A stretch of DNA of 64,000 nt from Palsa-851 sp035534435 (GTDB lineage Bacteria > Chloroflexota > Dormibacteria > Aeolococcales > Aeolococcaceae): contig DATLRX010000096.1 in NCBI GenBank assembly GCA_035534435.1, forward strand, positions 16,961-80,960. The letters are read 5' to 3'. Each line of letters opens with the position of its first letter. Position 1 is the stretch's first letter. The notes beneath the pieces are model-generated. The model had not been told where the DNA came from. It searched no databases and was given only the letters and a program-made list of their open reading frames with translations. Shown here piece after piece: positions 9,240 through 18,178 of this stretch. The translations under genes were made by a program, and so were the position numbers.

Positions 9240-9731
9240 TCAGCGTCGCAAGCGTGACCGGGGCTTGTACCGCGGGACGTCCTTCTCCGCAGCCTCCGCA
9301 GACACGGCCGCGAGGCTGCCCGCGAGGTCCTCGAGCACCGCGATCAACTCGTCGACCGACGTCGACTCCAGCCCGGCGACGGTCAGCTCCGCGACACCAC
9401 GCCACGCGGCCTTCAGCTTCGGCAACAGCGCCCGCCCCTGGTCGGTCAGCTCGACGATCAGGGCGCGGCCGTCACTCGGCGACGCACGCCGCACCACCAG
9501 ATCGGCGGCCTCGAGTTGCTGGACGCTGAGGGTGATGGTCGGCGGCTCATACCCGCTCGCGGCGGCGAGCTGCGCCTGGGTGCGCGGCCCGGCGGACTCG
9601 AGCTCGAGCAGGATGAGTTTGTGGCCCGGATGAATGCCGAACGGGGACATCGCGGCCACCGCAAGCTCGCGGTGCCGGATGCCGATGGCGCGGATCGCCT
9701 CGTTGATCGCGTCTGCCTGCTCGAAGTTCAT
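9240..9731 (-). CDS. MarR-family transcriptional regulator
   Basis: A 163-residue winged-helix regulator. The HTH covers about residues 50-85 (RTQAQLAAASGYEPPTITLSVQQLEAADLV), followed by the wing with the family signature SDGRALIVELTDQG, then a long dimerization helix. MarR proteins are usually dimeric repressors released by small aromatic or lipophilic ligands. The gene is divergent from a DUF6069-type membrane protein, and two copies of a palindrome lie in the gap between them, so it probably represses both itself (with the downstream reductase) and the membrane protein. Confidence 0.9.
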   Translation of the reverse strand: MNFEQADAINEAIRAIGIRHRELAVAAMSPFGIHPGHKLILLELESAGPRTQAQLAAASGYEPPTITLSVQQLEAADLVVRRASPSDGRALIVELTDQGRALLPKLKAAWRGVAELTVAGLESTSVDELIAVLEDLAGSLAAVSAEAAEKDVPRYKPRSRLRR

Positions 9732-9780
9732 CCAGCGACCCTCCTCACTCCCACTTGATGCTCTACTTGACTCCTGGATA

Positions 9781-9808
9781 GTTAGGCGCCTAACATTAGA
9801 CGCCTAAC
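9781..9808. promoter_or_regulatory. Tandem MarR-type operators
   Basis: The perfect 14-bp palindrome GTTAGGCGCCTAAC (9781-9794) is followed immediately by a near copy, TTAGACGCCTAA (9796-9807, one mismatch in the arms). Two phased inverted repeats in the space between divergent marR and target promoters are the classic layout of a MarR-controlled intergenic region. Confidence 0.65.
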
Positions 9809-9849
9809 TAAGTCTACCCCATCCGACACGGAACACGAGGAGACCTGCC

Positions 9850-10287
9850 ATGGCCAGCACGACAACCGGGACCTACGCGCGCCCGTCCAGCGCCACCTTG
9901 CTCCGCACCAGGGCACTCGCAGTGGCGAGCGCCGCGGTGGCGAACGCAGCCCTCTGGGTCATCGAGGTCCCGCTCCTCGGACTCCATCTCGGCATCCGTT
10001 TCGGCGGCGGCGCAGCCCAGACGATCGCGCTCGGCTTCATCATCGGCGCGACGCTGTCCGCCTCACTCGTCGGTTGCGCACTGCTCGCCGTCCTGGAACG
10101 CCGCACAGCTAGCGCTCGGACGATCTGGACCGCCGTGGCAGCCGTCGCGTTGATCGCCTCGTTGAGCCTCCCGCTTTACGCGGGCATCGCGGGATCGACC
10201 AAGGTCGGGCTTGGCGCCATGCATCTGGCCGCTGCCGCAATCCTCATCCCCACCCTGCGTGCAACGTCCGCGCCGCGGAATATCTGA
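9850..10287 (+). CDS. DUF6069-like four-helix membrane protein
   Basis: A 145-residue membrane protein with four predicted helices: LAVASAAVANAALWVIEVPL, IALGFIIGATLSASLVGCAL, TIWTAVAAVALIASLSLPLY and LGAMHLAAAAILIPTL. The pattern and the start of the first helix match the actinobacterial DUF6069 family, of unknown function. The start is supported by GAGGAG 8 bases upstream. It is divergent from the marR gene and the likely main target of that repressor, which hints at a role in export or envelope stress, but nothing in the sequence shows this directly. Confidence 0.75.
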   Translation: MASTTTGTYARPSSATLLRTRALAVASAAVANAALWVIEVPLLGLHLGIRFGGGAAQTIALGFIIGATLSASLVGCALLAVLERRTASARTIWTAVAAVALIASLSLPLYAGIAGSTKVGLGAMHLAAAAILIPTLRATSAPRNI

Positions 10288-10430
10288 TTCGCCCGCCCCG
10301 GATCCGATTGGCGGTTGCGGAATGATGGCGGACCGAGCCGGCGGCCATGACCTCCCGTAGCCTGCAACCAACGCCGAACTGAGGCGAGAGAGAGGGTGCC
10401 GGGGGCACGCAACCGGGGGGTTGACAGGGA

Positions 10431-12074
10431 ATGATTGCCGCTGACGGCATCAGCTGGGACGATCGCAAACGCCGCACGGTAACGGCGGTGGCGACGGCCA
10501 CGGCCATGGTGCTCACCGCCGGCGCATTCGCTACCTCGGCGCACGCCGCGCCGCGCATGACCTCCGTCATCGTCCGCGCCCAGGCCGGCGACGCCGCAGC
10601 CGCGGATCAGCTCGTGACCTCGCTCGGCGGCCACGTCGAACAGCAGATCACCTTGATCAACGCGCTCGTCGCCGAGGTTCCGGCGTCCACGCTGCCGCAG
10701 CTCACCGCATCACCCGACGTCGCGCAGGTGACGTCCAACGCCGCGGTGCACCTCCTCGGCGGCTCGTTCAGCGCGATAGGCAGCGGATACAACCCCGTGA
10801 CCAACGTCGACTCCATGTACAACATCGAGGCGATGGACGGAGCCCACGCGTACTGGGACGCGGGGTTCACCGGCCAGGGCGTCGGGGTCGCGTTGATCGA
10901 CTCCGGCGTGACGCCGGTCAACGGGCTCGACACGCAGGGCAAGGTCGTCTACGGACCGGACCTCTCCACTGACTCACGCAACTCGTCGCTCAGAAACCTC
11001 GACGCCTTCGGTCACGGCACGCACATGGCCGGTATCATCGGCGGCCTCGACGAGGCCGTGACATCGGTCAGCTCGAGTGACAGCAGCGACTTCATGGGCA
11101 TGGCGCCGAACTCGCAGATCGTGAGCATCAAGGTCGCCAACGCCGCCGGTCACACCGACGTTGCGCGCGTGCTCGCTGCGATCGACTGGGTCGTGGCGCA
11201 TCAGAACACACTGAACATCGGTGTCCTCAACCTCTCGTACGGGGCTGACAGCAACTCGCCGTACGTGCTCGATCCGCTCGCGTACGCGGCAGAGCAGGCA
11301 TGGTTGAGCGGCATCGTGGTGGTCGTCGCCGCGGGCAACCAGGGCAACTTCTCGGACGGTCTCGAAGACCCCGCCATCGATCCCTACGTGATCGCCGTCG
11401 GCGCTGCCGACACGGCGAACAGCACCGACGTGCACAACCACGTTGCCGCCGGCTTCACGAGCGAAGGTGACGGCACGCGCAACCCCGATCTCGCGGCTCC
11501 AGGCACACACATCGTGTCGCTTGCCGATCCGGGATCGTTCGTCGACCGGGTGTTCGGCGCCACCGCGGAGATCGGCGGCCGCTTCTTCCTCGGCAGCGGT
11601 ACGTCGCAGGCTGCGGCGATCGTCTCGGGAGCGGCGGCGCTCGTGCTCAGCCAGCATCCCTCGCTGACGCCTGACCAGGTCAAGGCGCTGCTCGTCGGAA
11701 ACACGAGCGCCATCCACGGCACTTCGCGGCTCACCGGCAGCGGCGAGCTGAACCTCGCGTCCGTCCTCAACGCTCCGACGCCGAACGCGGTGCAGACCTG
11801 GCCGACGTCGACGGGCGGCCACGCGCACGATCGCGACTCGTCGAACGGTGCCTCGTGGTCGGGAGCCTCCTGGTCCGGTGCCTCGTGGTCGGGAGCCTCC
11901 TGGTCCGGCGCGTCGTGGTCGGGAGCCTCCTGGTCCGGCGCGTCGTGGTCCGGAGCCTCGTGGTCGGGCGCGTCGTGGTCCGGGGCATCGTGGTCGGGCG
12001 CGTCATGGTCCGGAGCCTCGTGGTCCGATGCTTTCTGGTCCGGCGCCAGCTGGTCCGCCTCCTCCTGGAGTTAG
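10431..12074 (+). CDS. Secreted S8 subtilisin-like protease with GASWS tail
   Basis: A 547-residue secreted serine protease. A signal peptide (about 1-40, ending TSAHAA) is followed by an inhibitor-I9-like propeptide (about 43-110) and the subtilase domain with catalytic Asp157 (VALIDSGV), His195 (GHGTHMAG), oxyanion Asn303 (AAGNQG) and Ser392 (GTSQAAA). After residue 472 the protein consists of 15 pentapeptides, 12 consecutive GASWS followed by DAFWS, GASWS and ASSWS. The Trp/Ser-rich tail probably stays on the surface or binds another polymer; no LPXTG or membrane anchor follows. The protease gene stands alone, with a hairpin after it. Confidence 0.92.
   Translation: MIAADGISWDDRKRRTVTAVATATAMVLTAGAFATSAHAAPRMTSVIVRAQAGDAAAADQLVTSLGGHVEQQITLINALVAEVPASTLPQLTASPDVAQVTSNAAVHLLGGSFSAIGSGYNPVTNVDSMYNIEAMDGAHAYWDAGFTGQGVGVALIDSGVTPVNGLDTQGKVVYGPDLSTDSRNSSLRNLDAFGHGTHMAGIIGGLDEAVTSVSSSDSSDFMGMAPNSQIVSIKVANAAGHTDVARVLAAIDWVVAHQNTLNIGVLNLSYGADSNSPYVLDPLAYAAEQAWLSGIVVVVAAGNQGNFSDGLEDPAIDPYVIAVGAADTANSTDVHNHVAAGFTSEGDGTRNPDLAAPGTHIVSLADPGSFVDRVFGATAEIGGRFFLGSGTSQAAAIVSGAAALVLSQHPSLTPDQVKALLVGNTSAIHGTSRLTGSGELNLASVLNAPTPNAVQTWPTSTGGHAHDRDSSNGASWSGASWSGASWSGASWSGASWSGASWSGASWSGASWSGASWSGASWSGASWSGASWSDAFWSGASWSASSWS
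11847..12071 (+). repeat. 15-bp coding minisatellite (GASWS pentads)
   Basis: Fifteen in-frame 15-bp units encode the C-terminal tail of the subtilase. Codon variation (TCG/TCC, GCC/GCG/GCA) alternates in blocks of two units, suggesting duplication of a 30-bp higher-order unit. Copy number is expected to vary between strains by slippage or recombination without shifting frame. Confidence 0.9.
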
Positions 12075-12084
12075 GGCCGTCGCC

Positions 12085-12111
12085 ATCGGGTCGCGATCTG
12101 CGCGGCCCGAT
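12085..12111. terminator. Terminator-like hairpin after the subtilase gene
   Basis: ATCGGG (12085-12090) pairs with CCCGAT (12106-12111), and inner bases CGC/GCG extend the fold. It lies 11 bases past the protease stop, before the c-di-GMP gene. Confidence 0.45.
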
Positions 12112-12191
12112 CGTCGATATCCGTGCTACCGCTTGGCAACAGCGCGGGCACAACGAGTTCGAACCCGGCGGATGTCGCGCACGATCTGGGC

Positions 12192-14822
12192 ATGACCAAC
12201 GAGGCTCGGGACCCCGCGTCTGCTGAGGGTCCGGAAACGGCCGCACCGGGTCGGAGGGGACATCGGGTTCACCTCCTGACGGTGGTGCTCGTGGCGGCCG
12301 CGATCTTCCTCCTGGTCGAGCTGGTGGCCCCACTCCATGTGCTGCAGGCGCCACGCCAGATTCCCTGGTGGATGCTCATCCCGCTCTTCTTCGGGGCGGA
12401 GGTGTTCGTCGTCCACATCCAGTTCCGGCGTGACGCCCAGTCGTTCTCGCTGAGCGAGCTGCCGCTGGTCGTCGGCTTCTTCTTCGCCCCGCCGCTCGTG
12501 GTCGTGCTGTCGATGGTGGCCGGGACGGCGCTGGCGCTCATGATCCACCGCCGCCAGTCCCCGCTGAAGCTGGCCTTCAACCTCGCCAACTTCACCGTTG
12601 CGAACAGCGTGGTCGCATGGCTCTTCATGCATCTCGTCAACCATCATGACGCGCTGAGCTCGCTCAGCTTCCTCGGCGTGCTGGCAGCGGTGATCGCAGG
12701 CGGCGTGATCCAGTCGCTCATCATCCTCACCGCGATCTCCTTCTCCGAAGGGCGCATCGATCCGGCGGGCATCCTCTCGACGTTCGGGTTCACGCAGGCG
12801 GCGACGCTCGTCAACACCTGCCTCGCGCTGATCGGCGTTCGCATCGTGTGGCAGAACCCGTCCGAGCTCTGGTTGCTGGTCATCCCGACAGTCGGCGTCT
12901 TCATCGCGTATCGCTTCTATGTCGCCGAGCGCGAGAAGCGCGACCAGGTCGACTTTCTGTATCAGTCGAGCAAGCAGTTGCAGCGCACCGAGGCCGTCGA
13001 CGAGGCGGTCGCGGCATTGCTCAGCAAGTCGTGCGAGGTCTTCCGCGCGGAGCTTGCGGAGATCACCTTCCTGCCCACTCGCGAACGCGACGCTGTCGTG
13101 CGGACCGCCGTCGACAAGGAGGAGACGACGCAGTTCATGGCACCGGTCGCGCTCGACGAGTCGGAGCTCCAGTTCATCAGCAGACTCCTGCTCGACTCAC
13201 CGCTCCTGCTGAGCGCGCACGGCAAGACCGACAGCGATCCCAACGACTTCCTCGCACATCGCGGGCTGCGGGACGCGATGGCCGTCGTGCTGCGCGGCGA
13301 GACCAACATGGTCGGCACGATGCTCATCGGCAACCGCCTCGGCGAGGTCACCGGCTTCGACTCCGAGGACCTTCGCCTGCTCGAGATGCTCGCCAACCAG
13401 ACCGGCGTCATCCTCGAGCGCGGAAGGCTGCAGCATTCGCTCTCGCAGCTCACCGTGCTGCAGGACCAGCTCCGGCACGAGGCGTCGCACGATCCGCTCA
13501 CCGGCATGGCGAACCGGCTGCTGTTCTCATCGCGAGTCGAGCAGGCGCTGGCGCAGACCGGACAGCACGTCGGCGTGCTCTTCATCGACATCGACGACTT
13601 CAAGACCGTCAACGACAGCCTCGGTCATGCCGCGGGCGATGAGCTGCTCCGCGCCATCGCCGACCGCATCGGTGAGTGCCTGCGGCCCGGCGACGTTGCC
13701 GCGCGACTCGGCGGCGATGAGTTCGCGGTGCTGCTGATCGGCATCGACGAGCAGGCGACGGCGGTGCGCATCTCCGAGCGTGTCATCGACGCGCTCCGCG
13801 AGCCGTTCACGATCGCCAACGAGGAGGTGCTGACCCACGCGAGCATCGGCATCGCGACCGCGGTCGACACCGGGTGCGACGGTCAGGAGCTGCTCCAGAA
13901 CGCCGACCTTGCCCTCTACACGGCGAAGAGCGCCGGCAAGTCACGCTGGGAGCTGTTCGAGCCGGCGATGTACGCGGCGGTGCAGCATCGCCACCGCCTG
14001 AAGGCCGACCTCTACCGCGCCATGGAGTCCGTCGAGTTCGAGTTGGTGTATCAGCCGATCGTGCGTGTCTCGACGTGCTCCATCGTCGGGGCGGAAGCAC
14101 TGTTGCGCTGGCGCCATCCCACGCGGGGGACGGTGCTGCCGGACGACTTCATCAGCCTGGTGGAGGAGACGGGGCTGATCACGGAGGTGGGGGCATGGGT
14201 CATGCGCAGCGCCTGCGAGGAAGCGCGTGACTGGCCGGTTGCCGCCGGCGCGGAACCGATCTCCGTGTCCGTCAATGTCGCCATCCGGCAGCTCCGCGAG
14301 CCCGGTTTCGTCGACAGTGTCAGCGAGGTCCTGCGCGACACCGGACTCGAGGCGAGCCGTCTGATCCTCGAGGTCACGGAGGCGGACATCATCAACGACA
14401 CCGATTCGATCCTCGAGTGCCTCAACGGCGTGCGCGAACTTGGCGTGCGCATCGCGCTGGACGACTTCGGGACGGGCCACTCATCGCTGAGCCGGCTCCG
14501 CGAGTTCCCGGTGGATGTGTTGAAGATCGACCGTTCGTTCACCGCCTCGCTGTGCGGGCCGAGCCAATCGGTGGCATTCGCGCACTCGGTGTTCAGCTTC
14601 GGCGTCGGTCTCGGGCTCAGCGTGATCGCGGAAGGCGTCGAGACCGAGGAGGTCCTGCAGGCACTGCAGGACCTCGGGTGCGAGCTGGCCCAGGGGTTCC
14701 TGTTCGGGCAGCCGCTGCCCCCGCTGGCGATGCGCCGACTGCTCGCGCGCGAGTCAGAGGTGCTGACCGCGTGGATGCCGTTCGGAGCAACGTCGGTCGG
14801 AGTGACCGCTCAGGCGCGTTGA
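12192..14822 (+). CDS. Membrane GGDEF-EAL c-di-GMP protein
   Basis: About 876 residues from the ATG at 12192 (a GTG at 12123 would add 23). The N-terminal 250 residues hold about seven to eight membrane helices (MASE-like). A GAF-like region follows (about 260-410), then a GGDEF domain with intact LGGDEFAV near residue 506 and an EAL domain with GAEALLRW near 633. The EAL part keeps the catalytic set: SVNVAIRQL, LEVTEADI, LDDFGTGHSSL, LKIDRSF and IAEGVETEEV. It could both make and break cyclic di-GMP at the membrane in response to a signal. No operon partner is visible; it ends 12 bp from the convergent AraC-type gene. Confidence 0.9.
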   Translation: MTNEARDPASAEGPETAAPGRRGHRVHLLTVVLVAAAIFLLVELVAPLHVLQAPRQIPWWMLIPLFFGAEVFVVHIQFRRDAQSFSLSELPLVVGFFFAPPLVVVLSMVAGTALALMIHRRQSPLKLAFNLANFTVANSVVAWLFMHLVNHHDALSSLSFLGVLAAVIAGGVIQSLIILTAISFSEGRIDPAGILSTFGFTQAATLVNTCLALIGVRIVWQNPSELWLLVIPTVGVFIAYRFYVAEREKRDQVDFLYQSSKQLQRTEAVDEAVAALLSKSCEVFRAELAEITFLPTRERDAVVRTAVDKEETTQFMAPVALDESELQFISRLLLDSPLLLSAHGKTDSDPNDFLAHRGLRDAMAVVLRGETNMVGTMLIGNRLGEVTGFDSEDLRLLEMLANQTGVILERGRLQHSLSQLTVLQDQLRHEASHDPLTGMANRLLFSSRVEQALAQTGQHVGVLFIDIDDFKTVNDSLGHAAGDELLRAIADRIGECLRPGDVAARLGGDEFAVLLIGIDEQATAVRISERVIDALREPFTIANEEVLTHASIGIATAVDTGCDGQELLQNADLALYTAKSAGKSRWELFEPAMYAAVQHRHRLKADLYRAMESVEFELVYQPIVRVSTCSIVGAEALLRWRHPTRGTVLPDDFISLVEETGLITEVGAWVMRSACEEARDWPVAAGAEPISVSVNVAIRQLREPGFVDSVSEVLRDTGLEASRLILEVTEADIINDTDSILECLNGVRELGVRIALDDFGTGHSSLSRLREFPVDVLKIDRSFTASLCGPSQSVAFAHSVFSFGVGLGLSVIAEGVETEEVLQALQDLGCELAQGFLFGQPLPPLAMRRLLARESEVLTAWMPFGATSVGVTAQAR

Positions 14823-14833
14823 CAGAACAGCGG

Positions 14834-15637
14834 TCAGGTCGTGCTCGGACGGGCGCGGAAGTACGCCGCCGGCGTGACCCCGATTTCGCGGTGGAACGCA
14901 GCCACGAAAGCGCTCGTCGACTCGTAGCCCACGTTGAGCGCAACCGCCCCAAGCGGCTCGTCTGCGGCAAGGCGCGGTAACGCAGCCTGCAGGCGCGCCA
15001 GCGCGCGCCATCGCCCGAACTGCATGCCGGTCTCCGCAAGGAACATGCGCGCGAGCGTCCGGTCGCTCGCACCGACCTGACGTCCCCACTCCGCGAGCGT
15101 TCGATGGTCGCTCGGGTCGTCGACGATCCCCGTCGCCACGGAGTGCGCACGATCATCAACGGGCATGCGCACCGAGACGGTCGTCACCTCGACCGGACGC
15201 AGCAGGTCGTTGAGCAGCGCCTCAGCGCGCGCCCGTTGCGCGGCGTCAAGACCGTCACTCCCGAGGTACTCGATCATCTCGGCAAGCAGCGAGCTTGCCT
15301 CGACAGGCGTGGGATCGGTCCATCCCGCCGTCCATCGATCGGGCCTGATGTAGAGCGGGCGCATCGTCGCGGCGTTGGCCGCGGATACCTCGTGACGCAA
15401 CCCCGCGGGGATCCAGAGCGCCCGCGTGGGCGGCAGCACCCATGTGGCCGACTCGGTGAGCACCGTGAGCACCCCGCTTGATGCCCATGCGAGCTGATGG
15501 TCCTCGTGTGTGTGCGCGTCGAAGCGTGCGCCCGGCGCCATCGGAAAGACGCAGACGCTGACGGCGCCGGTCGCCCCACCCTCCGCACGTTGTCGCTTTC
15601 CCGACACAGGTTGGCAGCCTACGCCCTTGTCCGCCAT
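14834..15637 (-). CDS. AraC-family regulator with cupin sensor
   Basis: About 267 residues from the ATG at 15637; a longer in-frame version to 15709 would run over the divergent methyltransferase start and is less likely. The N-terminal cupin (AraC_binding type) shows GARFDAHTHEDHQLAW and LWIPAGLRHEV. The C-terminal double HTH contains TLAEWGRQVGASDRTLARMF and the second-helix signature LGAVALNVGYESTSAFVAAF. This architecture matches one-component regulators of small efflux or metabolic genes. The divergent methyltransferase is the obvious candidate target. Confidence 0.87.
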   Translation of the reverse strand: MADKGVGCQPVSGKRQRAEGGATGAVSVCVFPMAPGARFDAHTHEDHQLAWASSGVLTVLTESATWVLPPTRALWIPAGLRHEVSAANAATMRPLYIRPDRWTAGWTDPTPVEASSLLAEMIEYLGSDGLDAAQRARAEALLNDLLRPVEVTTVSVRMPVDDRAHSVATGIVDDPSDHRTLAEWGRQVGASDRTLARMFLAETGMQFGRWRALARLQAALPRLAADEPLGAVALNVGYESTSAFVAAFHREIGVTPAAYFRARPSTT

Positions 15638-15661
15638 GGCACCCGTCGGTACGGTGAGGCC

Positions 15662-16243
15662 ATGAATGCAAACCACGCTCTCTGTGCGACTGCCAAGTGG
15701 TCCGAACACATGCGCAACGACGTCCTGGATGCGCTGCTCGACGGCGTGGACCTCGGCACCACCATGCTCGAGGTCGGACCGGGGCCGGGCGCCGCGACCG
15801 AGTGGCTGCGGCGTCGAGTGCCGCGCCTCTGCGCGGTCGAGGTCGACGCTGATGTCGCAGCGCAGCTCGAGGTCAGATTCGCCGGTACGAATGTCGAGGT
15901 CGTGACAGGCGACGCCACCAAGCTCGAATTCGGCGATGCGTCATTCGACTCCGTTGGGACATTCACGATGCTCCACCACCTGCCGACCACTGCGAAGCAG
16001 AACGATGTCTTCCACGAGGCCCTGCGCGTGCTGCGACCCGGCGGTGTCCTCGTGGGTTCCGACAGCCTGCACAGCGTGGGGCTGCACGACTTCCACGAGG
16101 GCGATGTGTACAACCCGATCGAACCGTCGTCGCTGCTCGTGCGCCTGCAGACCATCGGCTTTACGGACGTCATGGTGCGTGTCGGCGACGAGCTGCGTTT
16201 CTCGGCGCGCAAGCCCGTCGTGGACGACCAGCAATGCCGGTGA
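15662..16243 (+). CDS. Class I SAM-dependent methyltransferase
   Basis: A 193-residue Methyltransf_11-type protein. SAM-binding motif I is TMLEVGPGPGAATEWL, the acidic end of beta 2 is CAVEVDADV, motif II is VVTGDATKLEFGDASFD, and motif post II reads TFTMLHHLPTT. The ATG at 15662 has GGTGAGG close upstream and excludes 55 upstream in-frame codons of poor coding character. The substrate is unknown. Its stop overlaps the start of a small downstream ORF. Confidence 0.88.
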   Translation: MNANHALCATAKWSEHMRNDVLDALLDGVDLGTTMLEVGPGPGAATEWLRRRVPRLCAVEVDADVAAQLEVRFAGTNVEVVTGDATKLEFGDASFDSVGTFTMLHHLPTTAKQNDVFHEALRVLRPGGVLVGSDSLHSVGLHDFHEGDVYNPIEPSSLLVRLQTIGFTDVMVRVGDELRFSARKPVVDDQQCR

Positions 16244-16590
16244 GCGCCGACCGGTTGCGCGAATCGCTTGTCGGGCTCATCGGATGCGCCGCGGTGGAAG
16301 ATGAGCTGCTCCTGGCGCACGCATCGGGCGTGCTGCCAACGGGGAGCGCCGACTCATGGGCGGCCCTGCCGCTGGTCGCGCACAACACGGAGTTCAAGCG
16401 CCAGCAGGTCATTCGCCTCCGGGCGATTCGAGCGGGGACGACTCCACCGGCATTTGCCGAAGTGGACCATCGCTCACCCCAGACCTACCAGAGGCACGCA
16501 CGCCGGGCCGCCGGACAGGTCGTCAACGAGGACCCCGACCTCGTCAGCCTGCGGAACCCCGAACGGCGGCAGTCACCGGTGCCTGCCTGA
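16234..16590 (+). CDS. Hypothetical protein, possibly a truncated DinB-like domain
   Basis: A 118-residue ORF whose ATG overlaps the end of the methyltransferase gene by 10 bases, suggesting coupling. The segment WAALPLVAHNTEFKRQQVIRLRAIRAG looks like the first two helices of a DinB/maleylpyruvate-isomerase-like four-helix bundle. A complete domain should be about 150-160 residues, while this one loses similarity after SPQTYQRHARR and stops against the convergent EAL gene 17 bp away. It could be a truncated gene or a chance extension; no other frame restores the missing part convincingly. Confidence 0.45.
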   Translation: MPVSADRLRESLVGLIGCAAVEDELLLAHASGVLPTGSADSWAALPLVAHNTEFKRQQVIRLRAIRAGTTPPAFAEVDHRSPQTYQRHARRAAGQVVNEDPDLVSLRNPERRQSPVPA

Positions 16591-16606
16591 CCACGGCAAC
16601 TCAGGC

Positions 16607-17722
16607 TCAGCTCCAGGGGTGCATCGGTTCCGAGAGGACGCCACTCGGGATCGGCCCCGGCCGGCCGAGGTAAAACCCCTGCGCCCACTCGACTCCGAGC
16701 TCGAACAGCACGCGCAGATCCTCTGCGGTCTCCACGCCCTCTGCAATGACCTTGCCGCCGATCTGCGAGGCCACGCCGAGCATTCCGGCGACGACGGCCC
16801 GCTTGACCGGGTCCTTGTGGATGCCCTGGACCAGGAAGATGTCGAGCTTGATGAACTCCGGCAGCAGCCGGACGATGTGTTTGAGGCTCGCGAATCCCGC
16901 CCCGGCGTCATCGATCGCCAGCCGAACGCCATGCCCGCGCAGAGTGTCGATCGCGCGCTGGAGCGGCTCGTAGTCGGTGACGACGGCGTGCTCGGTCACC
17001 TCGACGACGAGGCTCGCACCGTGCAAACCGGCCATCAGCTGGCTGAACTCCTCAGTCAGCAGGGTCTGCGGGGAGGCGTTGACCGACAGGAACGCAGCCG
17101 TCGGGAGCTGGTACGCGTGCGAGATCGCCTTGTGGATGGCATGGATCTCGAGCTCCGGGCCGAGCCCCGCCGTGTGCGCGGCGCCGAACCACTGATCGGG
17201 GGCCAGGACGGGCGCCGTGTCGAACCGCGAGAGCGCTTCGTAGCCGCCGACCTCGAGATTCGCGAGGTTGATGATCGGTTGGAACACGGCGCGGACGCGG
17301 CCTTCCGACATGACCGCGAGCACGCGCGCGCGCTGCTCCTCGGACTGCACAAGGTCGGTCGTCTCGGCAAGGACCTCGTCGGTGACGTCTCGCGCGGCGG
17401 CGTAGATGGTCCCGTCGCTCAGGGCGGGCGCCGCGGACCAGGCGAGCCATTTGTAGGTCCCGTCCTTGCACCGGTACCGGTTGCGAAAACGGACGAGCTT
17501 CTGGCCGCTCGCGATCCTGGTTGCCGCATCGATCGTTGCCTGACGGTCGTCGGGGTGTACGAACTCGACGAAGGGCTTCTGCAGGAGCTCGCCGTCCACA
17601 TACCCGAGGGTCTCGCTCCACGCCTGGTTGAGGGTCTTGAAGTACCCGTCGGTACTGGCGAGACACAGCATGTCGACCGAGAGATCGAAGAACCGCTGGG
17701 CCGGGGACGATCCCGGATCCAT
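16607..17722 (-). CDS. PAS-EAL c-di-GMP phosphodiesterase-like protein
   Basis: About 371 residues from the ATG at 17722; in-frame starts at 17773 and 17929 are possible. A PAS domain (about 8-125; RFFDLSVDMLCLASTDGYFKTLNQ and the PAC-like RFRNRYRCKDGTYKWL) is followed by an EAL domain (about 140-365): FQPIINL, GGYEALSRF, LSVNAS, VEVTEHAVV, AIDDAGAGFASL, FIKLDIFLVQ and VIAEGVET. The usual DDFGTG and KID motifs read DDAGAG and KLD here, a variant common in PAS/GAF-EAL proteins. No GGDEF is present, so c-di-GMP hydrolysis or sensing is expected in the cytoplasm, probably with redox, light or ligand input through PAS. Confidence 0.85.
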   Translation of the reverse strand: MDPGSSPAQRFFDLSVDMLCLASTDGYFKTLNQAWSETLGYVDGELLQKPFVEFVHPDDRQATIDAATRIASGQKLVRFRNRYRCKDGTYKWLAWSAAPALSDGTIYAAARDVTDEVLAETTDLVQSEEQRARVLAVMSEGRVRAVFQPIINLANLEVGGYEALSRFDTAPVLAPDQWFGAAHTAGLGPELEIHAIHKAISHAYQLPTAAFLSVNASPQTLLTEEFSQLMAGLHGASLVVEVTEHAVVTDYEPLQRAIDTLRGHGVRLAIDDAGAGFASLKHIVRLLPEFIKLDIFLVQGIHKDPVKRAVVAGMLGVASQIGGKVIAEGVETAEDLRVLFELGVEWAQGFYLGRPGPIPSGVLSEPMHPWS

Positions 17723-18022
17723 GTGCGAGCCTTCGAAGGGTGAGAACCACAGCGGATTGTTTGGCGCCCTCATACGCCATTCTGGGATCGCGGGCCACCG
17801 ATCCTCTGCGGCTGTCCAGCGAACCGTGACCCCACTATCCGAATCCGGCGCGTGTGCTCGTATATCGGTGAACGGGAACCCGTCCAATGGACCGTGCGAT
17901 CCTTCGGTCACGATCGGCTCACGGACCACGCCCCGGTGATGCGCCTCGTGGGGTGGGTCAGGACCGGCCGGCTCGGTCCCGGGACGCGCAACGCGTCCCT
18001 CCGGCGTTTGCTCCGCCTGGCC

Positions 18023-18178
18023 TCAGTAGTAGTGCCGGCGACCGCCGACGGCATGTCCGGCCATTCCCATGAGCTCGACCGCGATGCCGATGATCAGAAG
18101 AACGATGCCCATGGTCGAGAAGATCGGGACATGCGCAACCAAGCCGATGATCATCAGCACGATGCCAAGAACGATCAT
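18023..18178 (-). CDS. DUF6131-like small membrane protein
   Basis: A 51-residue protein, almost all membrane: two hydrophobic helices (MIVLGIVLMIIGLVAHVP and GIVLLIIGIAVELMGM) and a polar His/Arg tail. The repeated LGIxLxIIG pattern matches the DUF6131 family of actinobacteria. The start at 18178 is chosen over an upstream in-frame extension because GAGGTG lies about 7 bases before it and the extension is not hydrophobic or protein-like. Function is unknown. Confidence 0.75.
   Translation of the reverse strand: MIVLGIVLMIIGLVAHVPIFSTMGIVLLIIGIAVELMGMAGHAVGGRRHYY

Noticed and set aside
11847..12071. CRISPR-like repeat array
   Set aside because: Units are contiguous 15-bp in-frame codons with no spacers.
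12123..12192. GTTCGAACCC near 12155 resembling a tRNA T-loop
   Set aside because: No pairing T-stem, anticodon arm or acceptor stem can be built around it.
16268..17743. 491-codon plus-strand frame
   Set aside because: Antisense shadow of the PAS-EAL gene, rich in Arg/Asp/Glu with no domain.
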